A stretch of 64,000 nucleotides of DNA from contig NZ_JAIRAU010000001.1 in the NCBI RefSeq assembly GCF_020073745.1, positions 434,001-498,000 of the forward strand. The letters run 5' to 3'. Every line of letters starts with the position of its first letter. The stretch's first letter is position 1. The notes below the pieces were generated by a model, which was given only the letters and a program-made list of their open reading frames with translations, made no database searches and was not told where the DNA came from. The DNA comes from Nannocystis pusilla (GTDB lineage: Bacteria > Myxococcota_A > Polyangia > Nannocystales > Nannocystaceae). Positions 51,801 through 59,846 of the stretch are shown piece by piece. Both the position numbers and the translations under genes were made by a program.

Positions 51801-52032
51801 GGGCAACGTGGAGGGCCGCGCGTGGTCGATCGAGCTCGGCCGCCGCAACGCGGAGATCCAGCGCGCGCTGGTCGACGACGCGCCGAACGACGCGCTGTTC
51901 GCGGCCGCGGCGCTGGCGCTGGCCCAGGTGTTCGCCGAGGCGCGTCAGCGCGGGCTCGACGGCGCGGGGCTTCCCGACGAGCTGGTGGCCGGGTATCGTG
52001 TCCTCGCCTTGCTGTACGCACATGTCCCTTGA
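48838..52032 (+). CDS. Large protein of unknown function (1064 residues)
   Basis: Starts at GTG within the end of an Arg/Ala-rich frame. It is strongly coding throughout but I find no known domain. The protein is rich in Ala, Arg and Leu, with a motif-like LPLVRAANAVALRARG in the N-terminal part, several Trp-Pro pairs in the middle (YVWPHHAESVP, FALWPSELALV) and a beta-rich C-terminal third (KIAVWGGGLHINDLDLPPPL). There is no signal peptide or membrane helix, so it is cytoplasmic. At least six copies of the 14-bp repeat are translated inside it (for example DSDMSEEAGHAAG near 49170, and LDGHVLADM near 51650). It might be a partner of the GHKL protein encoded upstream. Confidence 0.65.
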   Translation: MSELHPSVAAALGRICRAEGDAGALRAFTVARTEAVLRLRELPRPGAWHFTLPLVRAANAVALRARGFARECDDGEVRVLTLAFSTAGFDYAEVDLRGLVLAAADGDSDMSEEAGHAAGSSASLWRRLVGAGVNEALAGGPIAVEVRTAAGAVRYVRKDSHAAGQDPYGEQRGAGRCPPQAFEVEVRWPRPGFGRRLTTWLARQAGAEAALTELWLAALPGSEPAQTAGKGIELGRPLPGMKVSLGTADAPVGTWGWEPQLGGPWLVREGVRLVSLAPALTRLGLTPGEFAGWIECPRVRLTADEASVALDANCELLAAWLLDARAHSFPGKRGGFVVEWPSELRHVPTLSGRPAPIEQVIQRCRQGRDLVYVWPHHAESVPSSIRARVFALWPSELALVRAAIPEARLVPARALGESPQLERADLSNLYKSALPPVQVELGAEATARTSTGARLRVELAAFVHRFASAGEGAIALLFHERRVAHVREAGRTIAGVTLVAKLIGETAEALTIDGLRAEKELLNAIAERCRAAASRAIDRLLAPALAHKSPWELPLVRARAGALTGAALGVRYRQAAGGEAAELAWDESPLLALAVGHDMAGQPVTLQQALVRCRDAGGIVVEDPKQRWTTFRSPDPRHEPWALSREGRALVERVAGEPVLWDMPTVAEGHLQPAPAAGQRRLVLGAGAIERAIATPRPPRARADLRAHLLVAEALGQAAPEVVDMALWTRYDPRTLDPVRTVSRSDARAEGLGLLPPGSSTRALAGPVLLVTPGEARLLHAAGHPLAAAAAATTAMPATRTSRAPLRRAGAAPTSLAVLPVADALYLGALRVEARPSKIAVWGGGLHINDLDLPPPLDWIGGRLALTREGARVGSERLAAQVKRLAREAVRTALRERLLHAPGSPQRAGLDAFRERCAAPGSPVAEFMRERPGLDGHVLADMCAGTLKQHPLRRLAPGPRRLEGLLRQALTRPLAVEGAILSWQAARLGNVEGRAWSIELGRRNAEIQRALVDDAPNDALFAAAALALAQVFAEARQRGLDGAGLPDELVAGYRVLALLYAHVP

Positions 52033-52039
52033 GTCATCC

Positions 52040-52789
52040 ATGCAACACGCCTCCAATCGCGACTGGCTGGCCGCCGAGCCGTTCACGCTGGCCCTGTCGG
52101 CCGGGTTCTTCGGCTTCTTCGCCCACACCGGGGTGCTGCAGGCGCTCGAGGAGGCCGGGCTGGCTCCGCGGCGGATCGTCGGGGTCAGCGCGGGGGCGCT
52201 GGCGGGCGGGTTGTGGGCCTCGGGCCTGTCGGCGACCGAGCTGGCCGACGAGCTGCTGCGCCTGCGCCGGGTCGACTTCTGGGACCCGGGCCTGCCGCTC
52301 GGCGGGCTGCTCAAGGGCGGCAAGTTCGCGGCGAAGCTGCGCTCCCTGCTCGACGCGCGCGGGGTGATCCGCGTCGAGGACTGCAGGCTGCCGTTCGCGG
52401 CGGTGGTCTACGACGTGGTGTCCAGGCGCGTGCGCGCGGTCGACCGCGGGCCGCTCGGGCCGGCGATCCAGGCGTCGTGCACGGTGCCGCTGATGTTCCG
52501 CCCGCTGCGCCACGAGGGCCGCCTGCTGCTCGACGGCGGAGTGGCCGACCGCCTCGGCCTGTGCGCGCTGCAGCCCGGCGAGCGCGCGCTCCACCACGCG
52601 CTGCGCTCGCGCAGCCCGTGGCGCGGGCTGACGCCGGGTGTTCCAAAGGACATGTTCGTGGGGCCAGGGCGGAGGATGCTGGTGATCGACGACCTGCCGC
52701 GCGTGACGCCGTTCCGCCTCGACGCCGGGCCGGCGGCGCTGAAGCGGGCCCACACGGCGATGACCGGCTGGCTGGCAGCGCGCAGCTGA
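52040..52789 (+). CDS. Patatin-like phospholipase
   Basis: Protein of 249 residues. The nucleophile Ser is in GVSAGALAGGLW (GxSxG), and the catalytic Asp is in LLDGGVADRLG. The usual Gly-rich oxyanion-hole segment near the N-terminus (GGGxRG) is replaced by SAGFFGFFAHTGVL, which is unusual and may alter activity. A repeat copy is translated as GVPKDMFVG near residue 203. An ATG 18 bases upstream (52022) is an alternative start. The enzyme would hydrolyse acyl lipids; it has no signal peptide. Confidence 0.88.
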   Translation: MQHASNRDWLAAEPFTLALSAGFFGFFAHTGVLQALEEAGLAPRRIVGVSAGALAGGLWASGLSATELADELLRLRRVDFWDPGLPLGGLLKGGKFAAKLRSLLDARGVIRVEDCRLPFAAVVYDVVSRRVRAVDRGPLGPAIQASCTVPLMFRPLRHEGRLLLDGGVADRLGLCALQPGERALHHALRSRSPWRGLTPGVPKDMFVGPGRRMLVIDDLPRVTPFRLDAGPAALKRAHTAMTGWLAARS

Positions 52790-52844
52790 AGCTGACGACG
52801 GGACGCGCCCGCGATGACCGTGCGGGCTCGCTCGCACTCATCAA

Positions 52845-52884
52845 AGGACATGTCCGATGGGGCGTGTCCTCAAAGGCATGTCTA
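52845..52884. repeat. 14-bp phased palindromic repeat array
   Basis: Cores CATG (52849), CGTG (52863) and CATG (52877) in 14-bp register between the patatin gene and the end of the hybrid kinase gene. Confidence 0.8.
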
Positions 52885-52898
52885 TATTGATACGTTGC

Positions 52899-55800
52899 TC
52901 AGGCGGGGGCGTGGAATTCGCGCCGGAGCTCGAGCACGAAGGTCGTGCCGGTGCCGGGCTCGCTGGTGACGCCGAGGCGGATGCCGAGGAGGTCGCAGAA
53001 GTGGCGCGTGACGGCCAGGCTGACGCCGGCGCCGTCGTAGCGGCGGGTGGGCGAGTCGTCGATCTGCGAGAACGGCTGGAACAGGCGCCCGAGGTGCTCG
53101 GGGGCGATGCCGATGCCGGTGTCGGCGACGGTGATTCGCACGCCGCCGGCGGACACCTCGGCGGCGAGGGAGACGCGGCCGCGGCGGGTGAACCGACAGG
53201 CGTTGTCGAGCAGCGAGACGAGGCAGTACTCGAGCTTGCCGGGGTCGGTGGCGACGCTTCCCAGGTCGGGGGCGAGCTGGAGGACGACGGTGTCGTGCTG
53301 CTCGCGCGCGAGCGGCTCGACCTGGACGAGCGCGGCGTGCAGGAGCGCGGTGAGGTCGACGGTCTGCAGGTTGACGGCGATCCGCCCGCCCTCGGCGCTG
53401 CTCAGCTCGAGGATGTTGCTGAGGGTGCGGAGGAGGCGATCGGCGGCGCCGCGGATCCGCCGGAGGTCGCCGCGCACGGCCTCGGGGTCGCGCTCGTCGA
53501 CCTCCTCGTCGATGAGCTCCGCGTAGCCGATGATCGCGTTGAGCGGGGTGCGCAGCTCGTGGCTCATGCGCATGAGGAAGCGCGACTGGGTGCCGGCGGC
53601 GGCGACGGCCTGGTCGCGCGCGGCGGCGAGGCCGGCGTAGAGGCGGGCGTTCTCGACGGAGACGGCGGCCTGGGCGGCGACGTGGCGCAGGAGGTCGAGG
53701 CGCCCGGCCGTGAACACGCCGGTGGCCTGCTCGTGCTCGAGGTAGAGGAGGCCGATGAGCTGGCCGTGATGGACGATCGGGGCGCACAGGACCGACCGCA
53801 GGCCGCGCTCGATGATGTCGGGGTCGCCGACGAAGGGGCCCTCGCCGGTGGCGTCGCGCAGGACCACGGGCTCGCGCGTGCGCGCGACGTAGGCCAGCAG
53901 CGACCGCGGCAGGCGCGGGTAGGCGCCGAGCTTGACGCCCTGCATGACGGCGACGGCGTGCGGCTCGAGGGTGGCGTCGGCCTCGACGAAGATGTGCTGG
54001 TCGTGGCGCAGGGCGATGACGACCCGCCGCGCGCCGGCGTTCTCCATGACGACGGCGACGAGGGTGCGGAGCAGGCGGTCGAGGGCGATCTCGCCGCTGA
54101 TCGCCTGGGCGGCCTTGAGCGCGCTGGCGAGGTCGAGCCGCGCGCTGGCCGAGCCGGGGTTCGAGGGGGTGGTGCTGCTGGCGGTGGTGGTCGAGACGTC
54201 GACCTCGGCCGGGACGTGGGCGGCGAACTCCCGCTGGAGGGCGCGGACGCGGGCGCGCGCGCCCCAGCGGTCGTAGGCCCGCAAGGCGCCGTGGAGGTAG
54301 GTGGCGCCGACGCTGTCGTCACCTGTCTCGAAGCACAGGCGCGCGGCGTGCTCACCGGCGATCGCCTCGAGGTGCGGGGAGCCGTGGCGACGCGCGAGCT
54401 CGATGGCGCGGTTGTAGCGGAGCAGCGCGTCGCCGGGGCGGCCGTCGCTGCGCGCGGCGGCGCCGTGGGCGAGCTGCCGGCGCGCGCCGAAGTTGGCCTC
54501 GTTGTGGGCGGCGTACTTGTCGAGCTTGGCCAGCTGGCGCGTCAGCTTGGCGCGCAGGCGCAGGCGCTCGAGCGGGCCGGCGCCGCGCAGGAGGCCGGCG
54601 TAGCAGAGGGCGGCGAGGAAGTGGAGGTCGACGAGGACGACGTTGCTGAAGAGCAGCTGCACGCGCGCGAGCGCGGCCTCGACGTGCGGGAGCGCGAGCG
54701 AGAATTCGCCGGCGAGCACGGCGAGGTTGGCGCGGCTCTTGTGATAGACGAGCTGGGCGACCGGGAAGCGCTCGCGGGCGGCGAGGAACTCGTCCTCGCG
54801 CCAGACCGGGCCGTCGCGCGGGTCGTGCGGCTCGTCGAGGAGGTTGAGCAGCAGGTCGGTCTCGATGCGGTAACACTCGTAGAAGTCGGGGCCGAGGCGG
54901 CGCTGCAGGGTGGCCCGGTTCTCGGCCCGGACGGCGCGCACGCGCGTCAGCTCCTCGCCGGCGAGGTACATCGTGACCGGGAGCGAGAGCAGCGAGAAGG
55001 CGGCGATGACGGCGTCGCCGTTGGCCTCCGACTTGCGCGCGCCGTCCTGCAGCTCGCGGAGCGCCTCCGACCACGGCTGCGTCCACGGGGTGATGAACAT
55101 GCCGTGGTGCTCGTCGAGGCGGCCGATGGTGTAGGGGTCGCACAGCTGGGCCTGAATGCGGCGCGAGAGGTCGGCGTAGGCGGCTCCGCCGGCGATGTCG
55201 TCGAAGCCGCCGATCAGCACCGAGGCGTAGTAGACGCAGGCCTGCGTCGAGTACGGGGTGAGGCCGGTCCGCGGCAGCGCGCCGAGCTGGCGCAGCATGA
55301 GCAGGGTGAGCCAGGCCGGGTCGGCGAGCATGGCCGGGCCGACGAGCCGGTGCAGCAGCTGCTCGAGGCGGAGGACGCGAGGGTCGGTGGCGACCGGCAG
55401 GGCCTCGAGGTCGGCGAGGCTGCGCCCGCGCAAGGCCCAGCGGGTGCGCGCGATCTCGAGGGCGATCTGGGCCGGGCCGACGCGCTCGGGCATGTCGACG
55501 CCGAACAGCGCGAGCGCCCGCCGACCGGAGTGGAAGGCGGCGTAGAGGTCGCCGACGGCGAGCTCGAGGTCGAGGCGCAGGCCGAACAGATCCATGCGCT
55601 CCAGCTCGTCGGCGGCGCCGGCCAGCAGCGGCTCGAAGCGGGCGAGGGCGGCGTCGACCTGGCCGCCGAGGTACTCGGCCTCGACGCAGGCGCGGTGCAG
55701 CTCGAAGGTGAGGCGCGGGGCGGCGGCCCACGGGTCGGGCGGGAGCAGGTCGACGCCGCGGCGCAGGAGGTCGATCGCGTAGGCGTAGGCGCCGCCGCTC

Positions 55801-58079
55801 AGGGCCTCGCGCCCGCCGGCGAGGTGATGCTCGGCGACGACGAGCCGCTCGCCCCGGTCCCGCAGCAGCGCGCCGGCCCGCGCGAAGTGCTCCAACATGG
55901 TGAAAAGTTCATGCCCCTTGAGGCATGTCCGTTGGAGCATGTGACGGGCGAGGTCGAGGTGGACCTCGGCCCGCCGCGGGGCGTCGAGGTCGGCGGCGAC
56001 GACGGCGGCGAGGCCGGGGGCGGCGAAGGCGAGGGCGGCGTCGTCGTCGTCGCCGTCGCGGCGGACGAGGCCGTGGTCCACGGCGGCCTCGAGGTCGGCG
56101 GCGAGGGCCGGGAGCGGGCGACGGGCGGCGACGGCGAGGTCGGCGAGCGGGACGCGGGGGCCGACGCAGCCGGCGAGGGCGAGGACCTCGCGCGTGGCCG
56201 CGGGCAAGGCGGCGGCGCGGGCGGCCAGCTCGGCGAAGATGTCGTCGGCGAGCGCGGCGGAGCGGACGATCGCGGCGTCCCAGCGCCACACGTGGGCGTC
56301 GCGGTCGTAGCGGAAGGCGTCGCGGCCGACGGTCCGCAGCAGGTCGGCGACGACGCGCGGGAGGCCGAGGCTGCGCGCGTGCAGCAAGGCGGCGAGGCCG
56401 GGCGCGTCGGCGACGGCGGGACTCAGCGTGTCGCCGACGATCTGCTCGACCTCGGCGACGCTCAGCGGGCGCAGGGCGATCGAGGTGAACGGCAGGCCGG
56501 CGGCGGGGACGTCGCGGCACAGGTCGGCGAGCGGGCCGGTGAGGTCGCCGGGGCGGGCGGTGAAGACCCAGGAGATCCGGGCGATCCGCCGCTCGAGCAG
56601 GGCGGTGGCGATGACCTGCAAGGCGGGGACGCCGAGGTGCTGGACGTCGTCGACGAACACCACGAGCTCGCCCTCGAGCTCGGCGCACAGGCGCAGGAGG
56701 GCGAGGAGGGCGAGGCGCAGCCGCTGGTCGGCTTCGCCGGGGAGGAGCCGGTCGGGCGCGGGGCCGGGGTCGACGAGCGCGGCGAGCTCGGGCAGGTGCG
56801 GCAGGGCGAGCGCGAGCTGATCGTCGAGGCGCTCGCGGACCCTGTCGCGGAACTCGGCGGCTGCCGCCTCGGAGGCCGACAGGCGGCGGCGCAGCAGCTC
56901 GCGCAGGAGCAGCCACAGCGGGCCGTACGGGGAGGTGCGGGCGAGGTCGGCGTCGCCGACGCAGCGCACGAGCTGATGGCCGCGGGTGGCGGCGCGACGC
57001 TCGACGCCGCGGACGAGCGCGGAGCGGCCGCTGCCGGGCGGACCGTGGACGACGGCGAGGCCGCCGGCGGCGCCGTCGATGGCGAGCAGTTCGGGCTCGC
57101 GGCCGACGAGGACCTCGGAGATCTGGAAGGCCTCGGCGACGTCGTCCTGGCCGAGCGGGAAGTCGAGGAGCTCGCCGCCGGCGGCGAGGGCGTCGCGACA
57201 GCGCTGCAGGTCGGCCCGCAGGCCGCGGGCGCTCTGGTAGCGGCGCTCGGGATCCTTGGCGATGACCTTGGCGATGATCCGTGAGACGACGAGGGGCAGC
57301 TTCGGCGCGAGGACGTGCGGCGGGGTCGGGACGCGGGCGATCGCGCAGTGGACGAGCTCGAGCGGGTCGTCGCCGGCGAACGGGAGGACGCCGGTGCACA
57401 GCAGGTAGAGGGTGACGCCGAAGGAGTAGAGGTCGCTGCGGTGGTCGACGCCGCGGGCGATCCGCCCGGTCTGCTCGGGCGAGACGAAGTGCGGCGAGCC
57501 GACGAACTCGCCGCTCGGCTCGCCGGTCGGCGCGGCGGCGATGCCGAGGTCGGACAGGGCGACGCGTCCGGTGGCGAAGTTGACGATGATGTTGTGCGGC
57601 TTGACGTCGCGGTGCACGAGGCCGACGTCGTGCAAGGCGCCGAGAGCGTCGCACACGCGCACGCCGATCTGCAGGACGAGGCCGAGCTCGAGCGGCTCGC
57701 GCCGCCGCTGCAGCTCTTGATGCAAGGAGACGCCGCCGAAGTCCTCCATGACGAGGGCGACGCCCTGGCTGCTGTGCGTCATCTCGATCGGCCGCACGAC
57801 GGCGTCGCTGTCGAGCTTGCGCATGCAACCGAACTCGTGCCGCAAGCGCGCCACCTCGAGCCGCGGCGGCGACGGGTCGCGCAGACACTTGACGACGACG
57901 GTGCCGCTGCCCCGCTTCCTCCGCATGCGCACGACGAGCGTGCGTCGACCGCCGTACAGCGGCTCGGGACTGTCGTAGTCGGCCGTCGTCAGCACGCGCG
58001 CTCGGGGGAGCGAGTGTCCCACGAAACGTCGCGCGCCGCGGTGATGCAAACGCCGCCGGACGAACTCGCGCCGCACCAT
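52899..58079 (-). CDS. Hybrid Ser/Thr kinase, AAA-type ATPase, TPR/GAF and histidine kinase
   Basis: About 1726 residues. Order: Ser/Thr kinase (residues about 30-290, with VVVKCLRD, GLVHRDVKPHNIIV and LSDLGIAAA in place of DFG), a P-loop ATPase with GPPGSGRSALVRG (Arg where most P-loops have Lys) and a Walker B LVVFVDDVQH, a long TPR-like helical region (about 700-1250), a GAF domain near 1330-1470, and a histidine kinase with FLMRMSHELRTPLNAIIGYA (phosphoacceptor His) and ATPase boxes VSLLDNACRF, VADTGIGIAPEHL and GAGVSLAV. Such hybrids are typical of Myxococcota and a few other groups. The first 25 residues are uncertain; a GTG near 57992 could be the start. Four 14-bp repeat units (55896-55938) are translated as RHMLQRTCLKGHELF between the AAA and TPR parts. 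No receiver or response-regulator gene is adjacent. Confidence 0.92.
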   Translation of the reverse strand: MVRREFVRRRLHHRGARRFVGHSLPRARVLTTADYDSPEPLYGGRRTLVVRMRRKRGSGTVVVKCLRDPSPPRLEVARLRHEFGCMRKLDSDAVVRPIEMTHSSQGVALVMEDFGGVSLHQELQRRREPLELGLVLQIGVRVCDALGALHDVGLVHRDVKPHNIIVNFATGRVALSDLGIAAAPTGEPSGEFVGSPHFVSPEQTGRIARGVDHRSDLYSFGVTLYLLCTGVLPFAGDDPLELVHCAIARVPTPPHVLAPKLPLVVSRIIAKVIAKDPERRYQSARGLRADLQRCRDALAAGGELLDFPLGQDDVAEAFQISEVLVGREPELLAIDGAAGGLAVVHGPPGSGRSALVRGVERRAATRGHQLVRCVGDADLARTSPYGPLWLLLRELLRRRLSASEAAAAEFRDRVRERLDDQLALALPHLPELAALVDPGPAPDRLLPGEADQRLRLALLALLRLCAELEGELVVFVDDVQHLGVPALQVIATALLERRIARISWVFTARPGDLTGPLADLCRDVPAAGLPFTSIALRPLSVAEVEQIVGDTLSPAVADAPGLAALLHARSLGLPRVVADLLRTVGRDAFRYDRDAHVWRWDAAIVRSAALADDIFAELAARAAALPAATREVLALAGCVGPRVPLADLAVAARRPLPALAADLEAAVDHGLVRRDGDDDDAALAFAAPGLAAVVAADLDAPRRAEVHLDLARHMLQRTCLKGHELFTMLEHFARAGALLRDRGERLVVAEHHLAGGREALSGGAYAYAIDLLRRGVDLLPPDPWAAAPRLTFELHRACVEAEYLGGQVDAALARFEPLLAGAADELERMDLFGLRLDLELAVGDLYAAFHSGRRALALFGVDMPERVGPAQIALEIARTRWALRGRSLADLEALPVATDPRVLRLEQLLHRLVGPAMLADPAWLTLLMLRQLGALPRTGLTPYSTQACVYYASVLIGGFDDIAGGAAYADLSRRIQAQLCDPYTIGRLDEHHGMFITPWTQPWSEALRELQDGARKSEANGDAVIAAFSLLSLPVTMYLAGEELTRVRAVRAENRATLQRRLGPDFYECYRIETDLLLNLLDEPHDPRDGPVWREDEFLAARERFPVAQLVYHKSRANLAVLAGEFSLALPHVEAALARVQLLFSNVVLVDLHFLAALCYAGLLRGAGPLERLRLRAKLTRQLAKLDKYAAHNEANFGARRQLAHGAAARSDGRPGDALLRYNRAIELARRHGSPHLEAIAGEHAARLCFETGDDSVGATYLHGALRAYDRWGARARVRALQREFAAHVPAEVDVSTTTASSTTPSNPGSASARLDLASALKAAQAISGEIALDRLLRTLVAVVMENAGARRVVIALRHDQHIFVEADATLEPHAVAVMQGVKLGAYPRLPRSLLAYVARTREPVVLRDATGEGPFVGDPDIIERGLRSVLCAPIVHHGQLIGLLYLEHEQATGVFTAGRLDLLRHVAAQAAVSVENARLYAGLAAARDQAVAAAGTQSRFLMRMSHELRTPLNAIIGYAELIDEEVDERDPEAVRGDLRRIRGAADRLLRTLSNILELSSAEGGRIAVNLQTVDLTALLHAALVQVEPLAREQHDTVVLQLAPDLGSVATDPGKLEYCLVSLLDNACRFTRRGRVSLAAEVSAGGVRITVADTGIGIAPEHLGRLFQPFSQIDDSPTRRYDGAGVSLAVTRHFCDLLGIRLGVTSEPGTGTTFVLELRREFHAPA

Positions 58080-58298
58080 CGCAGGCGATGTGGGTCGCGC
58101 CGCAGATCGAACGAGGATGTAGGCGCGGTGGCGCCGCGGCGACGTGGTCGTGGTCAGCCGGCGCACCTGCTGCCGATGCCCGCGGTCATGCGTCGCGGAG
58201 CGCCGCGAAACGAAGTGCGTCGGTGCTGCTCGCGAGGTCTGCAAGCAGGCGAGGCGCGAGGCCGGTGAAACAGGATCCGACCGCTCGCGTAATCCGGC

Positions 58299-59846
58299 TC
58301 AATCGTCGTCGTCGTCGTCGGCCTCGCGCGCCTCGGCGGCGGCGAGGGCGGCGGCGGCGGCGGCCTCGCGCTGGCGACGGATCTCCTCGAGCTCGAGCGC
58401 GAGGTCCGATTCGTCGAGGCCGCGGCGGCCGGCGGCCCAGCGAGCGGCGTCGTGGACGCGCGGGTCGGGCTCGAGCAAGCCGGCGGCGAAGGCGTGACGC
58501 TCACCGCGATCGGCGGGGCCGCTGCGGTTGCCGAGCGCGAGGAGGGCGTTGCGGCGCATGAGCCGGTGGGGGATCCGCCGCAAGGCGGTGTGCCTGACGA
58601 AGCCGCGGTACTGGGCGCCGCCGAGCGCGGCCATGGCCGTGACGCTCGGCGCGGGCCGCGGGGCGGGCGGGAGCCAGGCGGCGGCGGGGATCCGCGCGAC
58701 CCGCCCGAGGCCGGCGTTGTAAGGACAGACCTCCTGGCACACGTCGCAGCCGGCCAGCCGCTCGCCGAACTTTTCAGACATGTCTTCGGGGACATGTCCC
58801 CTGTGCTCGATGGTGAGGTAGCTGAGGCAGCGCCGCGGGTCGAGGTCGCCGGGGGCGTCGAAGGCTGCCGTGGGACAGGCGTCGAGGCAGCGGGTGCAGG
58901 CGCCGCAGGCGTCCCACGGGGCGCCGGCGAGCGGACGGGGCTGGTCTTCGGACCAGGTGGCGGTGCACAGCAGCTCGCCGAGGAGGACGTAGCTGCCGAG
59001 GCCGGGGACGATGAGGCAGCCGTGCTTGCCGAGGAAGCCGAGGCCGGCGAGGGCGGCGGCGCTGCGCTCGAGGACGGGCTTGGTGTCGACGCAGATCAGG
59101 CTGCGCACGCCCGGGAGTTCGGCGTGCAGCGCCGCCTCGAGGGCGATCAGGCGCTGATGGACGACGGTGTGGTAGTCGCGGCTGCGGGCGTAGCGGGCGA
59201 TCGGGCCCGGCTCGCCGCCGTAGGGGACGGCCGCGACGAGGAGGGTGCGCGCGCCGGGGAGCATGCCGGCCGGGTCCTTGCGCAGCTCGAGGGTGCGCGG
59301 GATGAAGTCCATGTCGCCGGCCTTGCCGGCAGCGACGTAGGCGTCGAGCGCGGCGCGAGCCGGGGCGAAGCCGGGGTCGTCGAGGCGGACGGCGCCGAGC
59401 CGCAACAGGCCGTTGGCCTCGGCGACGGCGGCGAGGCGCGCGAGGATCGCGGGGGTGAGGACGGGGCTGTCCGTGGAGACATGTGATGTGTCTGCGAGGA
59501 CAGGTGCCGGTGACGCGGAGCGCGGAGGCGAGGCCCGGGGGCCGGCGGGGGCGGCCTCGGGTGATGTGTCCGCAGAGACATGTGATGATGCCGCGAGGAC
59601 AGGTTCCGGTGGAGCGGGGCGCGGAGGCGAGGCCTGGGGGCCAGCGGGGGCGGCCTCGGGTGAGGTGTCCGCGGGGACAGGTGCAGGTGGCGCGGAGCGC
59701 GGAGGCTCGGCTCGGGGGCCGGCCTCGGGTGAGGTGGCCGCGGAGACATGTGATATGTCCTCGGGGACAGGTGGAGTTGCGCGCTCGCCTGGGCTGTCCT
59801 CGGGGGCACTTTTAAAAATTCTGTCTTTGGGGACAGGCGGGTTCAC
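58299..59846 (-). CDS. queG: Epoxyqueuosine reductase with a repeat-expanded N-terminus
   Basis: Protein of 515 residues from the GTG at 59846, which overlaps the stop of the NUDIX gene as GTGA. Residues from about 130 are QueG: the cobalamin-binding part has LGFLGKHGCLIVPGLGSYVLLGE, and the two [4Fe-4S] sites are CGACTRCLDACPTAAF and CDVCQEVCPYN, followed by HEAT-like helices and a poly-Asp tail. It reduces epoxyqueuosine to queuosine in tRNA. The first 125 residues are not part of QueG; they are Pro/Ala/Ser-rich and encoded by an expanded repeat block. A further repeat pair (58779 and 58793) is translated as HRGHVPEDMSEKF between the two cluster motifs. Confidence 0.9.
   Translation of the reverse strand: MNPPVPKDRIFKSAPEDSPGERATPPVPEDISHVSAATSPEAGPRAEPPRSAPPAPVPADTSPEAAPAGPQASPPRPAPPEPVLAASSHVSADTSPEAAPAGPRASPPRSASPAPVLADTSHVSTDSPVLTPAILARLAAVAEANGLLRLGAVRLDDPGFAPARAALDAYVAAGKAGDMDFIPRTLELRKDPAGMLPGARTLLVAAVPYGGEPGPIARYARSRDYHTVVHQRLIALEAALHAELPGVRSLICVDTKPVLERSAAALAGLGFLGKHGCLIVPGLGSYVLLGELLCTATWSEDQPRPLAGAPWDACGACTRCLDACPTAAFDAPGDLDPRRCLSYLTIEHRGHVPEDMSEKFGERLAGCDVCQEVCPYNAGLGRVARIPAAAWLPPAPRPAPSVTAMAALGGAQYRGFVRHTALRRIPHRLMRRNALLALGNRSGPADRGERHAFAAGLLEPDPRVHDAARWAAGRRGLDESDLALELEEIRRQREAAAAAALAAAEAREADDDDDD
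59465..59845. repeat. 99-bp tandem repeats with embedded palindromes inside queG
   Basis: Two full units of 99 bp (33 codons) and one shortened by 21 bp. Each contains ACATGTGATGTGTCYGCG and ACAGGTNCNGGTG elements plus a GC-rich stretch coding for Pro/Ala/Arg/Gly. The starts of ACATGTGATG copies are at 59479 and 59578, of ACAGG copies at 59500, 59599 and 59677. All spacings are multiples of three, so the frame is kept. Confidence 0.8.

Noticed and set aside
5338..58079. Insertion sequences or transposons
   Set aside because: No transposase, integrase or phage gene was recognised and no long terminal inverted repeats were found. The dispersed palindromes are too short to be insertion sequences.
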